DNA from: JACDEA01 sp963742585
GTDB taxonomy: Bacteria > Actinomycetota > Acidimicrobiia > Acidimicrobiales > JACDEA01
Reading direction: 5' to 3'
Length of the DNA: 64,000 bases
Assembly: GCA_963742585.1 (NCBI GenBank)
Contig: CAVUMI010000004.1
Coordinates: 1-64,000, forward strand
Below, one piece after another: positions 45,969 through 53,757 of this stretch (position 1 is its first letter; every line of letters starts with the position of its first letter). Position numbers and translations under genes: made by a program. Below the pieces are notes generated by a model. It saw only the letters and a list, made by a program, of their open reading frames with translations, made no database searches and had not been told where the DNA came from.

Positions 45969-46344
45969 GTGGACGCAGTTGCCGAAAAGTGGCGCACCCA
46001 GCAACTAGCGGTCTGCCAACGGTTCGGAGTGGAGCGAATACCGCCCGATCCCCAGCGCAACAGCGGGGTCTCGGAGAACATCATCAACGGAGCGTGCTAC
46101 GACGCAGGGACGTGGCCGCTGCACGGATGCCGCTACCTGCCTACGCCAACGACCACAGGCTGGTACGTGTGGGCAGGGGATCGGACGGACGAAGCGGACT
46201 TCTTCAAGCCAGCGCACACCCTTCATCTCGAAACGTGGTGCGCTGACGCAGTGCCATACCTCGGTCTGCCGCCTGGCTGGAGGTTTCTCATCGCGCCGGA
46301 TCATGAGGACGTTTGGCTTCGACGACTCTCTGCTGGTCGGGTAG
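45969..46344 (+). CDS. Immunity-protein-like cassette protein (one frameshift)
   Basis: About 125 residues from GTG: VDAVAEKWRTQQLAVCQRFG, then GTWPLHGCRYLPTPTTTGWY, VWAGDRTDEADFFKPAHTLH and VPYLGLPPGWRFLIAPDHED; a shift near 46315 gives FDDSLLVG and a TAG stop touching the next repeat. The PGWRFLIAPxxEDVWFD ending resembles small immunity proteins of the Imm33/DUF2185 kind (recollection). No partner toxin is visible. Confidence 0.55.
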
Positions 46345-46390
46345 CTCATACGTGCCGATCCACGCGGACGGTTGTTTATGGGCCTAGGGC
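46345..46390 (+). repeat. Array repeat, diverged
   Basis: CTCATACGTGCCGATCC is recognisable; the 3-prime part (GGTTGTTTATGGGCC) is diverged. Only about 15 bp separate it from the next copy, so there is almost no gene space between. Confidence 0.55.
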
Positions 46391-46404
46391 CATAAGACAT
46401 CGGA

Positions 46405-46451
46405 CATGCGATAAGTGCCGATCTAGCGCACTCGCGCTCGGCAGTCTGCGC
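46405..46451 (+). repeat. Array repeat
   Basis: TGCGATAAGTGCCGATCT with 3-prime half CGCTCGGCAGTCTGCGC. A shorter CATAAGACATCGG sequence just before it may be a remnant copy. Confidence 0.68.
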
Positions 46452-46487
46452 TACCTCGGCCAGACCATCGGTTCTCCCGTCGTGGGC

Positions 46488-47389
46488 CTACGGACCACCG
46501 AGCCGGCGCAGCACCACGTCGAGTGCCGGCCACCGCGGACCTTCGCCCAAGCTCTCTTGCACGCACCTCGCGAGCAGCCACTGCCGGACCCGCGCCGGCG
46601 TCGAGACCTGCGAGGTCGGCGACTTTGGTCAACAGGTTGAGCGGGTCTTCCTGCAGCGACGCGCTGCAGTTCAGCAGGTGCTGCAGAACGTCGTAGTGCG
46701 GATCGCCGACATATGGCTTTGGGTCAATGAGTAGCCACGGACGGCGCTCGCTTGACAAGCACGTTGCCGGCATGCATGTCGGTGAGGAGCAACACATCGG
46801 TCGCTCCGGGACGCGACAGTTCGCGGAACAACTCCAGCCCTTCGCGGGCCAGTCCGGCGTCGAGTCGTCCCGGGTCGCCGATGAGCCGTGCCTCGGCGCG
46901 CGCCACCCAGTCGTCGGCCATTACGGACAGCGGACGGAACGGATGGTCAGACGGCAGGTCGACGGCCCAGACCGAGCGGAGCAGATCGGTGACGACGACG
47001 TGCTGCTCGGGCTCGGGGCGTTCACGTAGCTCGGTTCCCGGACGGCAGCGCTCGAGCAGCATCGCGGTGGTGTCGCTGGCCACGTGCTCAAACGCGAGCA
47101 CCTCGACCGCTCCGTGGCCGGCGAGCGCGGCCAATCCCTCCGCCTCGTGCCGCGACTCGCTGTGTTGCCACGCCACCTTGAGGACGACCGCGCGCCCGTC
47201 GGGGTCGGTGCCCGGGGCGACCCACGAGCAGTTCCCTCCCGGCTCGAATGGCTCGCCGAGGTCCAGCCCCCAATGGACGGTCAGGTGCTGCACGCGGTTG
47301 GGCAGCGCCGCCAACCACTCCACCCGCGCTGGCCCGCCGACGTCGGTCGAAGCCTGCAGATACGTGGGGACTCGCAGTTTCGCGGTCAT
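46488..47389 (-). CDS. Aminoglycoside (streptomycin 6-kinase-like) phosphotransferase (frameshift)
   Basis: About 300 residues of the protein-kinase-like APH fold. FEPGGNCSWVAPGTDPDGRA (nucleotide loop region), VLKVAWQHSESRHEAEGLAA (Lys and Glu pair), GTELRERPEPEQHVVVTDLL, then the catalytic loop LLTDMHAGNVLVK (Asp and Asn) and, after a shift near 46745, PWLLIDPKPYVGDPHYDVLQ with the metal-binding Asp. The IDPKPYVGDP motif is characteristic of APH(6)/streptomycin 6-kinase-type enzymes. A second shift gives the tail ALDVVLRRLGGP. It lies opposite to the repeats. Resistance function is plausible but not shown; many environmental homologues have unknown substrates. Confidence 0.78.
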
Positions 47390-47469
47390 GAAGGAACCGT
47401 AAGGCTTCGGGACGCCGGGCTCACGGGCTGGTCGTCAACCGATGGGCCCAACTTGCGGGAGGTCGCGAC

Positions 47470-47508
47470 AGCGCATAGGTGCCGATCCGCTACTGGAGGT
47501 GGCGGCGA
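47470..47508 (+). repeat. Array repeat, 5-prime half
   Basis: GCGCATAGGTGCCGATCC is near consensus; the 3-prime half (GGTGGCGGCGAAAATCCC) is diverged and holds the stop of the minus-strand gene to the right. Confidence 0.6.
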
Positions 47509-47831
47509 AAATCCCGAAGCTGGCGAAGATGTAGGCCCAGCGGCGATGGCATGAGATCGGGGATTCGCTCAGGTGCAGGAGGCTCGCCGGTCCCGCCGCA
47601 GCGAAAGCAGGTGACCATTCCTTGAGATGCCGACCGACCCGCGAAAACCTCGAGGCGCGTCCCGGCTCCGTCGCAGGCACCGCACCGGCCGCTTACAGCC
47701 TCGACAGGTCGAAGTACGCCGTCTTGGGCTCTCATCTTGGCGGCGATCGTCCGAGCCCACCACCACGTGCCGCCAACCAACGCGAGGGTGAGTCCGAGGC
47801 CAATCGCGAAGACGACGAGCACGGCGATCAC
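47490..47831 (-). CDS. Membrane protein with DnaJ-like zinc motif
   Basis: 113 residues. One N-terminal TM (AVLVVFAIGLGLTLALVGGT, then WWWARTIAAKMRAQ), then a cytoplasmic part with two Cys-x-x-Cys-x-Gly-x-Gly pairs (CGACDGAGT and CFRCGGTGE), the spacing of a DnaJ-type zinc-finger. Frame intact. Function unknown. Confidence 0.62.
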   Translation of the reverse strand: MIAVLVVFAIGLGLTLALVGGTWWWARTIAAKMRAQDGVLRPVEAVSGRCGACDGAGTRLEVFAGRSASQGMVTCFRCGGTGEPPAPERIPDLMPSPLGLHLRQLRDFRRHLQ

Positions 47832-47879
47832 GCGCCGTCATGATGACACCGCTACCGCCCCGCTGCGGAGTGAACGACT

Positions 47880-47928
47880 AACCCATAAGTGCCGGTACCT
47901 CTCGCTTGCTGAGCACAGGCCCGGCATT
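47880..47928 (+). repeat. Array repeat
   Basis: ACCCATAAGTGCCGGTAC with 3-prime half GCCCGGCATTATCGG. The ATG of the next gene follows within six bases. Confidence 0.68.
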
Positions 47929-47933
47929 ATCGG

Positions 47934-48401
47934 ATGGTGGCGCGTCGTCTCCAAGGTCCGCTCACGACGACGATCCGAATGTGGGTAGACGGTGAGTCGC
48001 CGGACGGCCGGCACCTCGAAGCAGGGGCCATCGTGGCGGAGTGGGCGGGTCGGACCGGTCATCCCACGTCATACGGGCTGCTAGGTATCGCACCGGTGAG
48101 CACGGCGTCACGTTTGCCGTCCCGGTGTCGGGACCGACTTTCGCCGAGAGCCTGGCGGAAGAAGACGACGCGGTTCGTTTTGGCCTGCCGGACGAATACC
48201 GACCCGCGACGGCCGAGGCGCTCCGAGTGCAACGCGGCGGGTGGGAAGTTCTCGTCGCAGCCCATGGAGAGATCGGGTCCTCGCCAATGGCCTTCCGGCG
48301 TATCGCTGAATTTCTACTTCGTCTCTTCTCCCTCGGGACCGAGGGGAGGGCAACCGATACCGCCGTTCTTGTCGGCTTGGGAAGAAGCGACGGCGCTGTA
48401 G
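47934..48401 (+). CDS. Hypothetical cassette protein (frameshifts)
   Basis: About 150 residues. ATG directly after the repeat: MVARRLQGPLTTTIRMWVDG; a shift near 48030 continues with GVTFAVPVSGPTFAESLAEE, FGLPDEYRPATAEALRVQRG, GWEVLVAAHGEIGSSPMAFR and DTAVLVGLGRSD. A soluble, mixed alpha/beta composition. No family recognised. The end in frame is unclear; a TAG at 48399 precedes the repeat. Confidence 0.5.
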   Translation: MVARRLQGPLTTTIRMWVDGESPDGRHLEAGAIVAEWAGRTGHPTSYGLLGIAPVSTASRLPSRCRDRLSPRAWRKKTTRFVLACRTNTDPRRPRRSECNAAGGKFSSQPMERSGPRQWPSGVSLNFYFVSSPSGPRGGQPIPPFLSAWEEATAL

Positions 48402-48406
48402 CAGCA

Positions 48407-48450
48407 GCACATAAGTGCCGATCTAGAGCATTCGCATCCGGGAATACCGG
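48407..48450 (+). repeat. Array repeat
   Basis: GCACATAAGTGCCGATCT with 3-prime half CGCATCCGGGAATACCGG. Confidence 0.68.
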
Positions 48451-48481
48451 ACGGCACGGCACGCGGCGCCCGGACGCAGAC

Positions 48482-49278
48482 CTAGCCGTCGGGACGAGTG
48501 GCCACAAAGCAGAACTGAACGACGGAGAAGAAGAACTCCCCAGCCTCGTCGAGGGCGCGTTGCTCGGCGGTCCAGCGCGTCGACGCTCCTCTGCGGAGAC
48601 CGCGTCAGCGCTGGCCGCCGACGTAGTTCCGAAGCACGCTGATGATGGCACCGCCGTAGGTCTCTGGGGACAGCTGGTTGGTCGCGAAGACGTGACCCTC
48701 GAGGGCGACGTCGGTGAAACCGGCATCACGGAGACGAGCGGACAGGGTTCGAGGTAGGGCTGGGATGAACGAGGTGCCCGTCCCACGCCGCGAGGACGTT
48801 CGCCATGCGGGCTGGGTCAGCCGAGTGCCACGAGAGCAGTGCTCCAGTCGACGTCCCACACCACGAGGCGCCCGCCCGGGCGCAGGGCTCGGTGCATCTC
48901 GGCCAGCGCGGCGGTGGCGTCATCGACGTACTCCAGGACCTGCACGCAGAGCACCCGGTCGAAGGCGTTGTCGGCGACGGGGAGAGCAACGGCCGCTCCT
49001 TCATGGAACTCCGCGTTTGCGTAACCCTCCGTGCGCTTGGCCGCGATGGCCAGCATCTGCGGGCTGCTGTCGACGCCGACGACGCGACCGGTGGGTCCTG
49101 TCTGATCGAGCAGCTCGCGGACGTAGAAGCCGGGCCCGCAACCGACGTCGAGGATCGCATCGCCCGAGCCGGCGCCCACTGCGGCATGAACGATCGCCCG
49201 TCGGCGCAGGACGTCCGCCGTGCTGTAGAGCGCTTCGAGGGAGCGTGCGACGTTCTCGTCGAACTCCAGCTGGGGCAC
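48482..49278 (-). CDS. Class I SAM-dependent methyltransferase in cassette (frameshifts)
   Basis: About 265 residues. MPQLEFDENVARSLEALYST, motif I AILDVGCGPGFYVRELLDQT, GVDSSPQMLAIAAKRTEG, DRVLCVQVLEYV, ALRPGGRLVVWDVDW. Shifts near 48820, 48760 and 48600 then give FTDVALEGHVFATNQLSPET, YGGAIISVLRNYVGGQR and EQRALDEAGEFFFSVVQFCF. UbiE/arsenite-methyltransferase-like architecture with a C-terminal cap. Minus strand, so opposed to the repeat direction. Confidence 0.74.
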
Positions 49279-49300
49279 GCTCTAGGAAGGTACGGGACCA

Positions 49301-49345
49301 GGCGCATAAGTGCCGATCCCGTAGCTGCTGATCCGGCAATATCGT
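49301..49345 (+). repeat. Array repeat
   Basis: GGCGCATAAGTGCCGATCC with 3-prime half GATCCGGCAATATCG. Followed at once by a GTG start at 49346. Confidence 0.75.
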
Positions 49346-49852
49346 GTGGTGGTCGCGGATCAGTTCCGGAGCTACCGGGGCCGGAGCCGGTGGGTGATGG
49401 CTGTGGTCCCATTGGTCGCCATCGTGGGCGTGCTGTGGGCGTACAGCGCATTGGGGCCTGAGAGGCATGACTTCCACGTCACGGTGACCCTGACCGGCGA
49501 TGCATACATAGAAGCTTCGGGCAGAGGTGATTGCCGTGGAGCCGGCGCCTACGCCGACGTTCGTCGCGGAGCAGGGTTGTTCATCCTCGACGGTAGCGGA
49601 AGCCGCATCGTGTCCTCCGAACTTGGGTCGCCTAGGTATGGGCAGGCAGTCGGTTCGATCGCTCGCGGGGTCGAGCGGGGGTTTGGCCAGTTCTCGTGCA
49701 GCTTCGCCCAGGTGATTGACGACGTGAAGAAGACCAGCGCTTACCGGTTGATGGTCGGCTCGCACGTCGGTCCTGACAGGTCGAGGGACCTCCTCTCCCA
49801 TAGCGACTGCTGCGAGGAGTGGCTCCTATCGACGCGCCTCGGCGACGGTTAG
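49346..49852 (+). CDS. Membrane-anchored extracytoplasmic protein in cassette
   Basis: 168 residues, intact. Basic N-terminus (DQFRSYRGRSR), one TM (WVMAVVPLVAIVGVLWAYSA), then an extracytoplasmic domain with several Cys (GRGDCRGAG, FSCSF, SDCCEE) that may form disulfides. GTG immediately after the repeat, so translation initiates without a usual leader. No family recognised. One of the best preserved cassette genes. Confidence 0.65.
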   Translation: MVVADQFRSYRGRSRWVMAVVPLVAIVGVLWAYSALGPERHDFHVTVTLTGDAYIEASGRGDCRGAGAYADVRRGAGLFILDGSGSRIVSSELGSPRYGQAVGSIARGVERGFGQFSCSFAQVIDDVKKTSAYRLMVGSHVGPDRSRDLLSHSDCCEEWLLSTRLGDG

Positions 49853-49865
49853 TCTGGCTGCTAAC

Positions 49866-49912
49866 GAGCGCATACGTGCCGATTCCGGGCGCGCCATGCG
49901 ATGCGCCATGAT
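49866..49912 (+). repeat. Array repeat, diverged 3-prime half
   Basis: GCGCATACGTGCCGATTCC with 3-prime part GCGATGCGCCATG. Confidence 0.6.
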
Positions 49913-49920
49913 CGTGTCCA

Positions 49921-50353
49921 GTGACCGTATGGACAGTCGATCCGGGCAGTTCAGTCGGACCAGTGCGACGGGGAATGACACGCGTGGTAGATTCGGCAGT
50001 CTCTCCGGTCGGCAGTCGTCTCCTTCCGCAAGACGCCCGATGTGACGATGGAGACGGACGCCTTCGATGATCTCGGCATTCATTGCCACTTCTCGCCGCA
50101 GGACACGATCACCTACGTGGAATGTCACAACGCATTCGGCGAGGTCGCGGTTTTCGAGTGGTCGGCGTCGATCTGAAGGGCTCGTGGCGAGCGGCTACTG
50201 AGTCCCTTGCTGCGGCAGGGTTTCGGCTGGAGGCGCCAGCGGAGGACTCCGCGGTCCTCGAAGATCTCGGCCTGTACCTGGTGGCGGAGCGATCCGAGCG
50301 AGGATCAGATCGACTCCGTGTCAGCGGTCCTCGAACCCGATCTCATCTATTGA
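49921..50353 (+). CDS. Hypothetical cassette protein (frameshifts)
   Basis: About 145 residues, with the reading GTG at 49921 VTVWTVDPGSSVGPVRRGMT, then MET DAFDDLGIHCHFSPQDTITY-type segment, VECHNAFGEVAVFE, GVDLKGSWRAATESLAAAGF, LEDLGLYLVAERSE and EDQIDSVSAVLEPDLIY. It changes frame at about four points. The G-x-RxGMT start is seen in small proteins of unknown function across actinobacteria. Ends 5 bp before the next repeat. Confidence 0.55.
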
Positions 50354-50357
50354 GGTA

Positions 50358-50406
50358 GGCGCATAAGTGCCGATCCCGAGCACTCCGATCCGGCATCATG
50401 CGCTGT
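50358..50406 (+). repeat. Array repeat
   Basis: GGCGCATAAGTGCCGATCC with 3-prime half GATCCGGCATCATGCGC. Near consensus in both halves. Confidence 0.75.
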
Positions 50407-50454
50407 GGCTAAGGACTCGGACGAGCGGCAGCGGGAGAGCGACGCCGTGGTCCA

Positions 50455-50760
50455 GTGCGGGGTTGCGTGCCGGTGACAAGCCGCCGGATGAACGAACGGT
50501 CCCTGCTCGGCACGGCGCGTCGAGCGATCTCCATGGGATTCGCCGGCGTGCCCAACCCAATGCTATGGAAGATCGCCGTCGGGGCCGTTGCCATGGCGGG
50601 TCTTGCAATCCTCGCACTGATTAGGTATTTCGTAGCCGGCCGGTGGCTCGAAGGAATCGTCCTCTTCGGGGTCTTCTCTCTCGGAGCATTCGCGTCCGTC
50701 GTATACCTGGTTGTCGAGACCCGAGGGGCTCGCCAATCCGAGTCCGGCGCACCCGACTAA
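50455..50760 (+). CDS. Small membrane protein, paralogue of the 43986 gene
   Basis: 101 residues, intact. N-terminal part basic, then TM spans KIAVGAVAMAGLAILALIRY and LEGIVLFGVFSLGAFASVVY, and a tail VVETRGARQSESGAPD. It aligns with the protein at 43986-44174. A shorter start at MNERSLLG or MGFAGV is equally possible. A 24-codon reading directly after the repeat (GTG 50406) may be an upstream small gene. Confidence 0.62.
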   Translation: MRGCVPVTSRRMNERSLLGTARRAISMGFAGVPNPMLWKIAVGAVAMAGLAILALIRYFVAGRWLEGIVLFGVFSLGAFASVVYLVVETRGARQSESGAPD

Positions 50761-50763
50761 CCG

Positions 50764-50808
50764 CGGCTGTATGTGCCGTTCTCGCGCTCAGCTCCGGCGG
50801 GCTGTCCC
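50764..50808 (+). repeat. Array repeat, variant shared with 44179 copy
   Basis: GGCTGTATGTGCCGTTCT, the same GGCTGTA-start variant found after the paralogous gene at 43986-44174. 3-prime half diverged (CTCCGGCGGGCTG). Confidence 0.55.
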
Positions 50809-50890
50809 TCCCCTTCATGGGAGGACCAGCCGGTTCCGCTCGGATGGCCGGCGGAGTAAGTCGCCGGGGTGCGCCACGTAAGGTCGGGTG

Positions 50891-51145
50891 ATGGTCAAGC
50901 CACTCGAGGACGTCCTGACTGAGGCCGAACAGGCGCGATCGGACCTCTCCGACCTGCTCGCACAGTTCACGGCCGAACGAGAAGCGTTGCGGGCAGCGAC
51001 GGCCGAGGCACACGAAGTGATCCAAGCTCTACGCGCGGCGATCAAAGAGGCCAAGGAAGAGATGCGCCAGGTCGGCAAGGCAGAAGCTCGGAAGCACCTC
51101 GCAAAGCAGATGCGCGCCGCGGCCGAGGTTCTCGCCCACGACTAG
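50891..51145 (+). CDS. Coiled-coil cassette protein
   Basis: 84 residues, intact. Almost entirely helical with heptad character: EDVLTEAEQARSDLSDLLAQ, FTAEREALRAATAEAHEVIQ, ALRAAIKEAKEEMRQVGKAE. GTG (50888) and ATG (50891) are adjacent. No family recognised; composition like small DNA-associated or scaffold coiled coils. Stop about 30 bp before the next repeat. Confidence 0.62.
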   Translation: MVKPLEDVLTEAEQARSDLSDLLAQFTAEREALRAATAEAHEVIQALRAAIKEAKEEMRQVGKAEARKHLAKQMRAAAEVLAHD

Positions 51146-51174
51146 CGAGCGCGAGACACAGCCCGACGTGGGCC

Positions 51175-51222
51175 AGCGCACAAGTGCCGATACCTCTCGC
51201 ATCGCGGCGAGGCGCTTGCCAA
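51175..51222 (+). repeat. Array repeat, diverged
   Basis: GCGCACAAGTGCCGATACC; 3-prime half (GCGGCGAGGCGCTTGC) poor. Confidence 0.55.
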
Positions 51223-51232
51223 CCTGGTTCGA

Positions 51233-51658
51233 GTGAGCCCTCTCCCGCGAGCGAGCGAAGATCCCCGACTAACCCTTGCAGCGACGCCGATTCCAGTGCG
51301 CGGTGGGGATGCCTTCGAATTAGAAGCACGGCTCGTATCACCGCGACGGGCCATCTGGGGGCTCTTGGCGTCCGTTGAGGAACTGGTTGAGGGACGCTGG
51401 GTGGAGCGGTACGACTTGGCGAGCGAGGATCCACCGCGCTGGTTGCGCGTAGACGTCGACCAGCTGATCGTGCGCTCGGCGGGCGTCGAGCTCCAGAGTG
51501 ACGGGGCCTTAGCGTCGGGAAAACTGCCGTTCGTCTGGCCAGATACCCCTCCAGGCCTGTATCGGATTGCGAGCGTCGTCGCCGAATTTCCTGCGCGAAC
51601 CGAGCGTGAAGGAGCCCGACACTTGCAAGGCACCACGGCGACGATCGTTATCGGCTGA
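51233..51658 (+). CDS. Hypothetical beta-rich cassette protein
   Basis: 141 residues, intact. LTLAATPIPVRGGDAFELEA, VEGRWVERYDLASEDPPRWL, LPFVWPDTPPGLYRIASVVA and HLQGTTATIVIG suggest an immunoglobulin-like beta sandwich (predicted from alternating strands). No signal peptide. The GTG at 51233 lies near the preceding repeat. The TGA stop touches the last repeat. Confidence 0.58.
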   Translation: MSPLPRASEDPRLTLAATPIPVRGGDAFELEARLVSPRRAIWGLLASVEELVEGRWVERYDLASEDPPRWLRVDVDQLIVRSAGVELQSDGALASGKLPFVWPDTPPGLYRIASVVAEFPARTEREGARHLQGTTATIVIG

Positions 51659-51700
51659 CGCACAAGTGCCGATAGCGCGGTCAGGGACCTAACCCACGCG
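51658..51700 (+). repeat. Array repeat (right edge)
   Basis: CGCACAAGTGCCGATAGC; 3-prime half not clear. Last copy, 30 bp before the end of the chromosomal SDR gene. Confidence 0.5.
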
Positions 51701-52482
51701 GGCACTTTGGCCGCCGTCGACGGGGAGGACGACACCGGTGATGAAGGCGGCGTCGTCGGAGTGGAGGAACAGCGCGGCATGGGCGATGTCCCAACCGGTG
51801 CCTTGCTTGCCCCGCAGCGGCACGGCTCCGTCGCGGCGGCGCGCAGGTCGTCGCGCGTGATGCCGAGCCCCTCGGCCATGCCCTCGATGGCCATCGGCGT
51901 GTCCATCAGCCCGGGCATGATCGTGTTCACCCGGATGCCGTGGCGGGCGTTGCTGTTGGCCAGGTTCTGACCCAGCGCGTTCATCCCCAGCTTCGAGATC
52001 TTGTAGGCCGTCAGGTTCGTGGTGGCGACCGCGGCGATCGACGAGATGTTGACGATGCTGCCCGACTTCTGCTCGCGCATCACCGGAAGCACGGCCTGGC
52101 ACGACAGCAGGCATCCCTTCAGGTTGACGTTCATGATGCGGTCGAAGACGTCCTCCTCGAGTCGCAGGAGCGTGGCGTCGCCCGCGCCGATGCCGACGTT
52201 GTTGTGCAGGAAGTCGACGCGGCCGAACGCGGCGACGCACGCGTCGACGTAGGCCTTGCACTGGTCGGCCTTGGTCCAGTCGGCCTCCACGCATTCGGCG
52301 ACGCCGCCCTCCTTGGCGATCATCGCCGCCGTCTCCTCGGCCGACGCCAGATCGCGGTCCACCAGCAGCACCTTCGCCCCCTCGCGGGCAAACAGCACCG
52401 ACGCGGCCCGCCCGTTGCCGATGGTCTCGCCCGGCGTCTGCCCGGCGCCCACGACGATGCCTGACTTGCCCTCGAGTCTCAT
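51689..52482 (-). CDS. Short-chain dehydrogenase/reductase (one frameshift)
   Basis: About 264 residues. GKSGIVVGAGQTPGETIGNG shows an atypical cofactor loop (GAGQTPGETIGNG in place of the usual GxxxGxG spacing), LLVDRDLAS, NNVGIGAGDATLLRLEEDVF, NISSIAAVATTNLTAYKISK with catalytic Ser/Tyr/Lys. After a shift near 51830 it ends ITGVVLPVDGG. ATG overlaps the stop of the upstream acyl-CoA dehydrogenase (ATGA). Confidence 0.85.
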
Positions 52483-53671
52483 CGCACGTTCCTCGGTACG
52501 TCGCGGAAGGGGATGTCCCTGTCGACCTGCGGGTCCTTGGGCAGACCCAACACCCGCTCGCCGATGATGTTGCGCTGCACCTCGTCGGTGCCACCGGCGA
52601 TGGAGATGGCAGGAACCGACACCAGCACCTCGCCGATCACATCGCCGGTAACCATGGCATCGGCGCCGCTGATCAACGAGTGAACTTCGGCCGAGGCGCG
52701 GGCGATCTTGGTCGTGAGCAGCTTGTGCAGCGAGCCGTGTACGCCGGGCCGTTGTGCGGTCCACTGCGCGACCCGCTGGAGCGAGAGCAGCGCGGCGATC
52801 TTCTGGCGCACGACCGGATGCGCGTTGCGGCCGGTGGCGCGCGCCCGCTCCGCTACGAGATCGGGCCGACCGGCCCGCTGCGGGTACCAGACGTAGGTTT
52901 GGAAGTAGCTGTCGGCCTCGGCCTGTGCCTCTTTGGCGGCCCGGCCGGTGCCGGTGACGGCACGGCGGCGGGCGAATGCGGCGAACGACGCCCGCTCGAC
53001 GCCGAGCGTGGTGACCGCGACGGCCCAGCCATTGCCGACGTCGCCGACGACGTGGTCGACCGGAACCCGCGCTTCACTCATGAACACTTCGTTGAATGAC
53101 TGATAGCCGTTCATCTGCTTCAGCGGCCGCACCTCGACGCCGGGCTGGCGCATCGGAAAGGCGAAGTAGGTGATGCCCCGGTGCTTGGGCACGTCCCAAT
53201 CGGTGCGGGCAACCAGCAGGCCGTAGTCGGCGTGGTGCGCGCTCGGTGTTCCACACCTTCTGGCCGCTGATCACGAACTCGTCCCCGTCGCGGTCGGCCC
53301 GGGTCGTGAGCCCGGCGAGGTCCGAGCCGCTGCCCGGCTCGCTGAACAGCTGGCACCACGTGTGCTCACCGGTGAGGATCGGCCGCAGGAAGCGGCGCTT
53401 CAACTCGTCGTTGCCGTGGGTGAGGATGGTCGGCGCGGCCAGGCCCATGGACACACCGGTGGGCGTGCCTACTGCACCAATCCGGCCTAGTTCGTCGTCG
53501 ACGATGAGGTCAGCTTCGGGCGACAGGCCTCGACCGAAATACTCGGCGCGGCCAGGACGGGCAGGCCCAGCCCGAGTCGACGAACCGATCGCGCCACTCG
53601 CGCAACGACAACTCGGGGTCCCAATTTTCCTCCAGCCAGGCACGGACCTCATCACGCGTGTTGACGGCCAC
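52479..53671 (-). CDS. Acyl-CoA dehydrogenase (frameshifts)
   Basis: About 395 residues from GTG 53671: TRDEVRAWLEENWDPELSLR, shift near 53555, EYFGRGLSPEADLIVDDELG, LFSEPGSGSDLAGLTTRADR, SGQKVWNT, shift near 53245, GLLVARTDWDVPKHRGITYF, GWAVAVTTLGVERASFAAFA and VPAISIAGGTDEVQRNIIGE (FAD-binding and C-terminal signature). Close in type to the acyl-CoA dehydrogenase at 58721 (both share DWDVPKHRGITYFxFPM). Probably oxidises a branched or cyclic acyl-CoA together with the SDR downstream. Confidence 0.86.
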
Positions 53672-53757
53672 GACGCCAGTCTGACCTCGGGAGGGCGTTC
53701 AGCGCTTCTTAAGCGTGCCTGAGTACGGTCGACAACACGAGACGCCCAGGGGGGAAG

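Larger units (their letters stand above)
40829..51700 (+). mobile_element. Gene-cassette-like array with about 20 palindromic repeats
   Basis: A 10.9-kb region where an imperfect palindrome (about 45 bp, 5-prime half GCGCATAAGTGCCGATCC, 3-prime half GATCCGGCAATATGCG) recurs every 0.3-1.1 kb. Between repeats lie one or two small genes of unrelated families, two thirds on the plus strand. Several plus-strand stops (for example 43578) fall on the TAA within the repeat, and several starts (41756, 45969, 47934, 49346) follow the 3-prime half within a few bases. Paralogous units carry similar repeats. The base composition is visibly more A/T-rich than its flanks. No integrase or transposase gene is seen. 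The best reading is an attC-array-like (CALIN-like) cluster with non-canonical sites; a terminator or REP-type repeat family is the alternative. Confidence 0.6.

Noticed and set aside
40829..51700. CRISPR array
   Set aside because: Repeats are palindromic, diverged and spaced 0.3-1.1 kb with genes between; no short uniform spacers or cas genes.
40829..51700. Canonical integron attC sites
   Set aside because: No copy has matched RYYYAAC and GTTRRRY cores and no integrase gene is present in the window, so only an integron-like label is justified.
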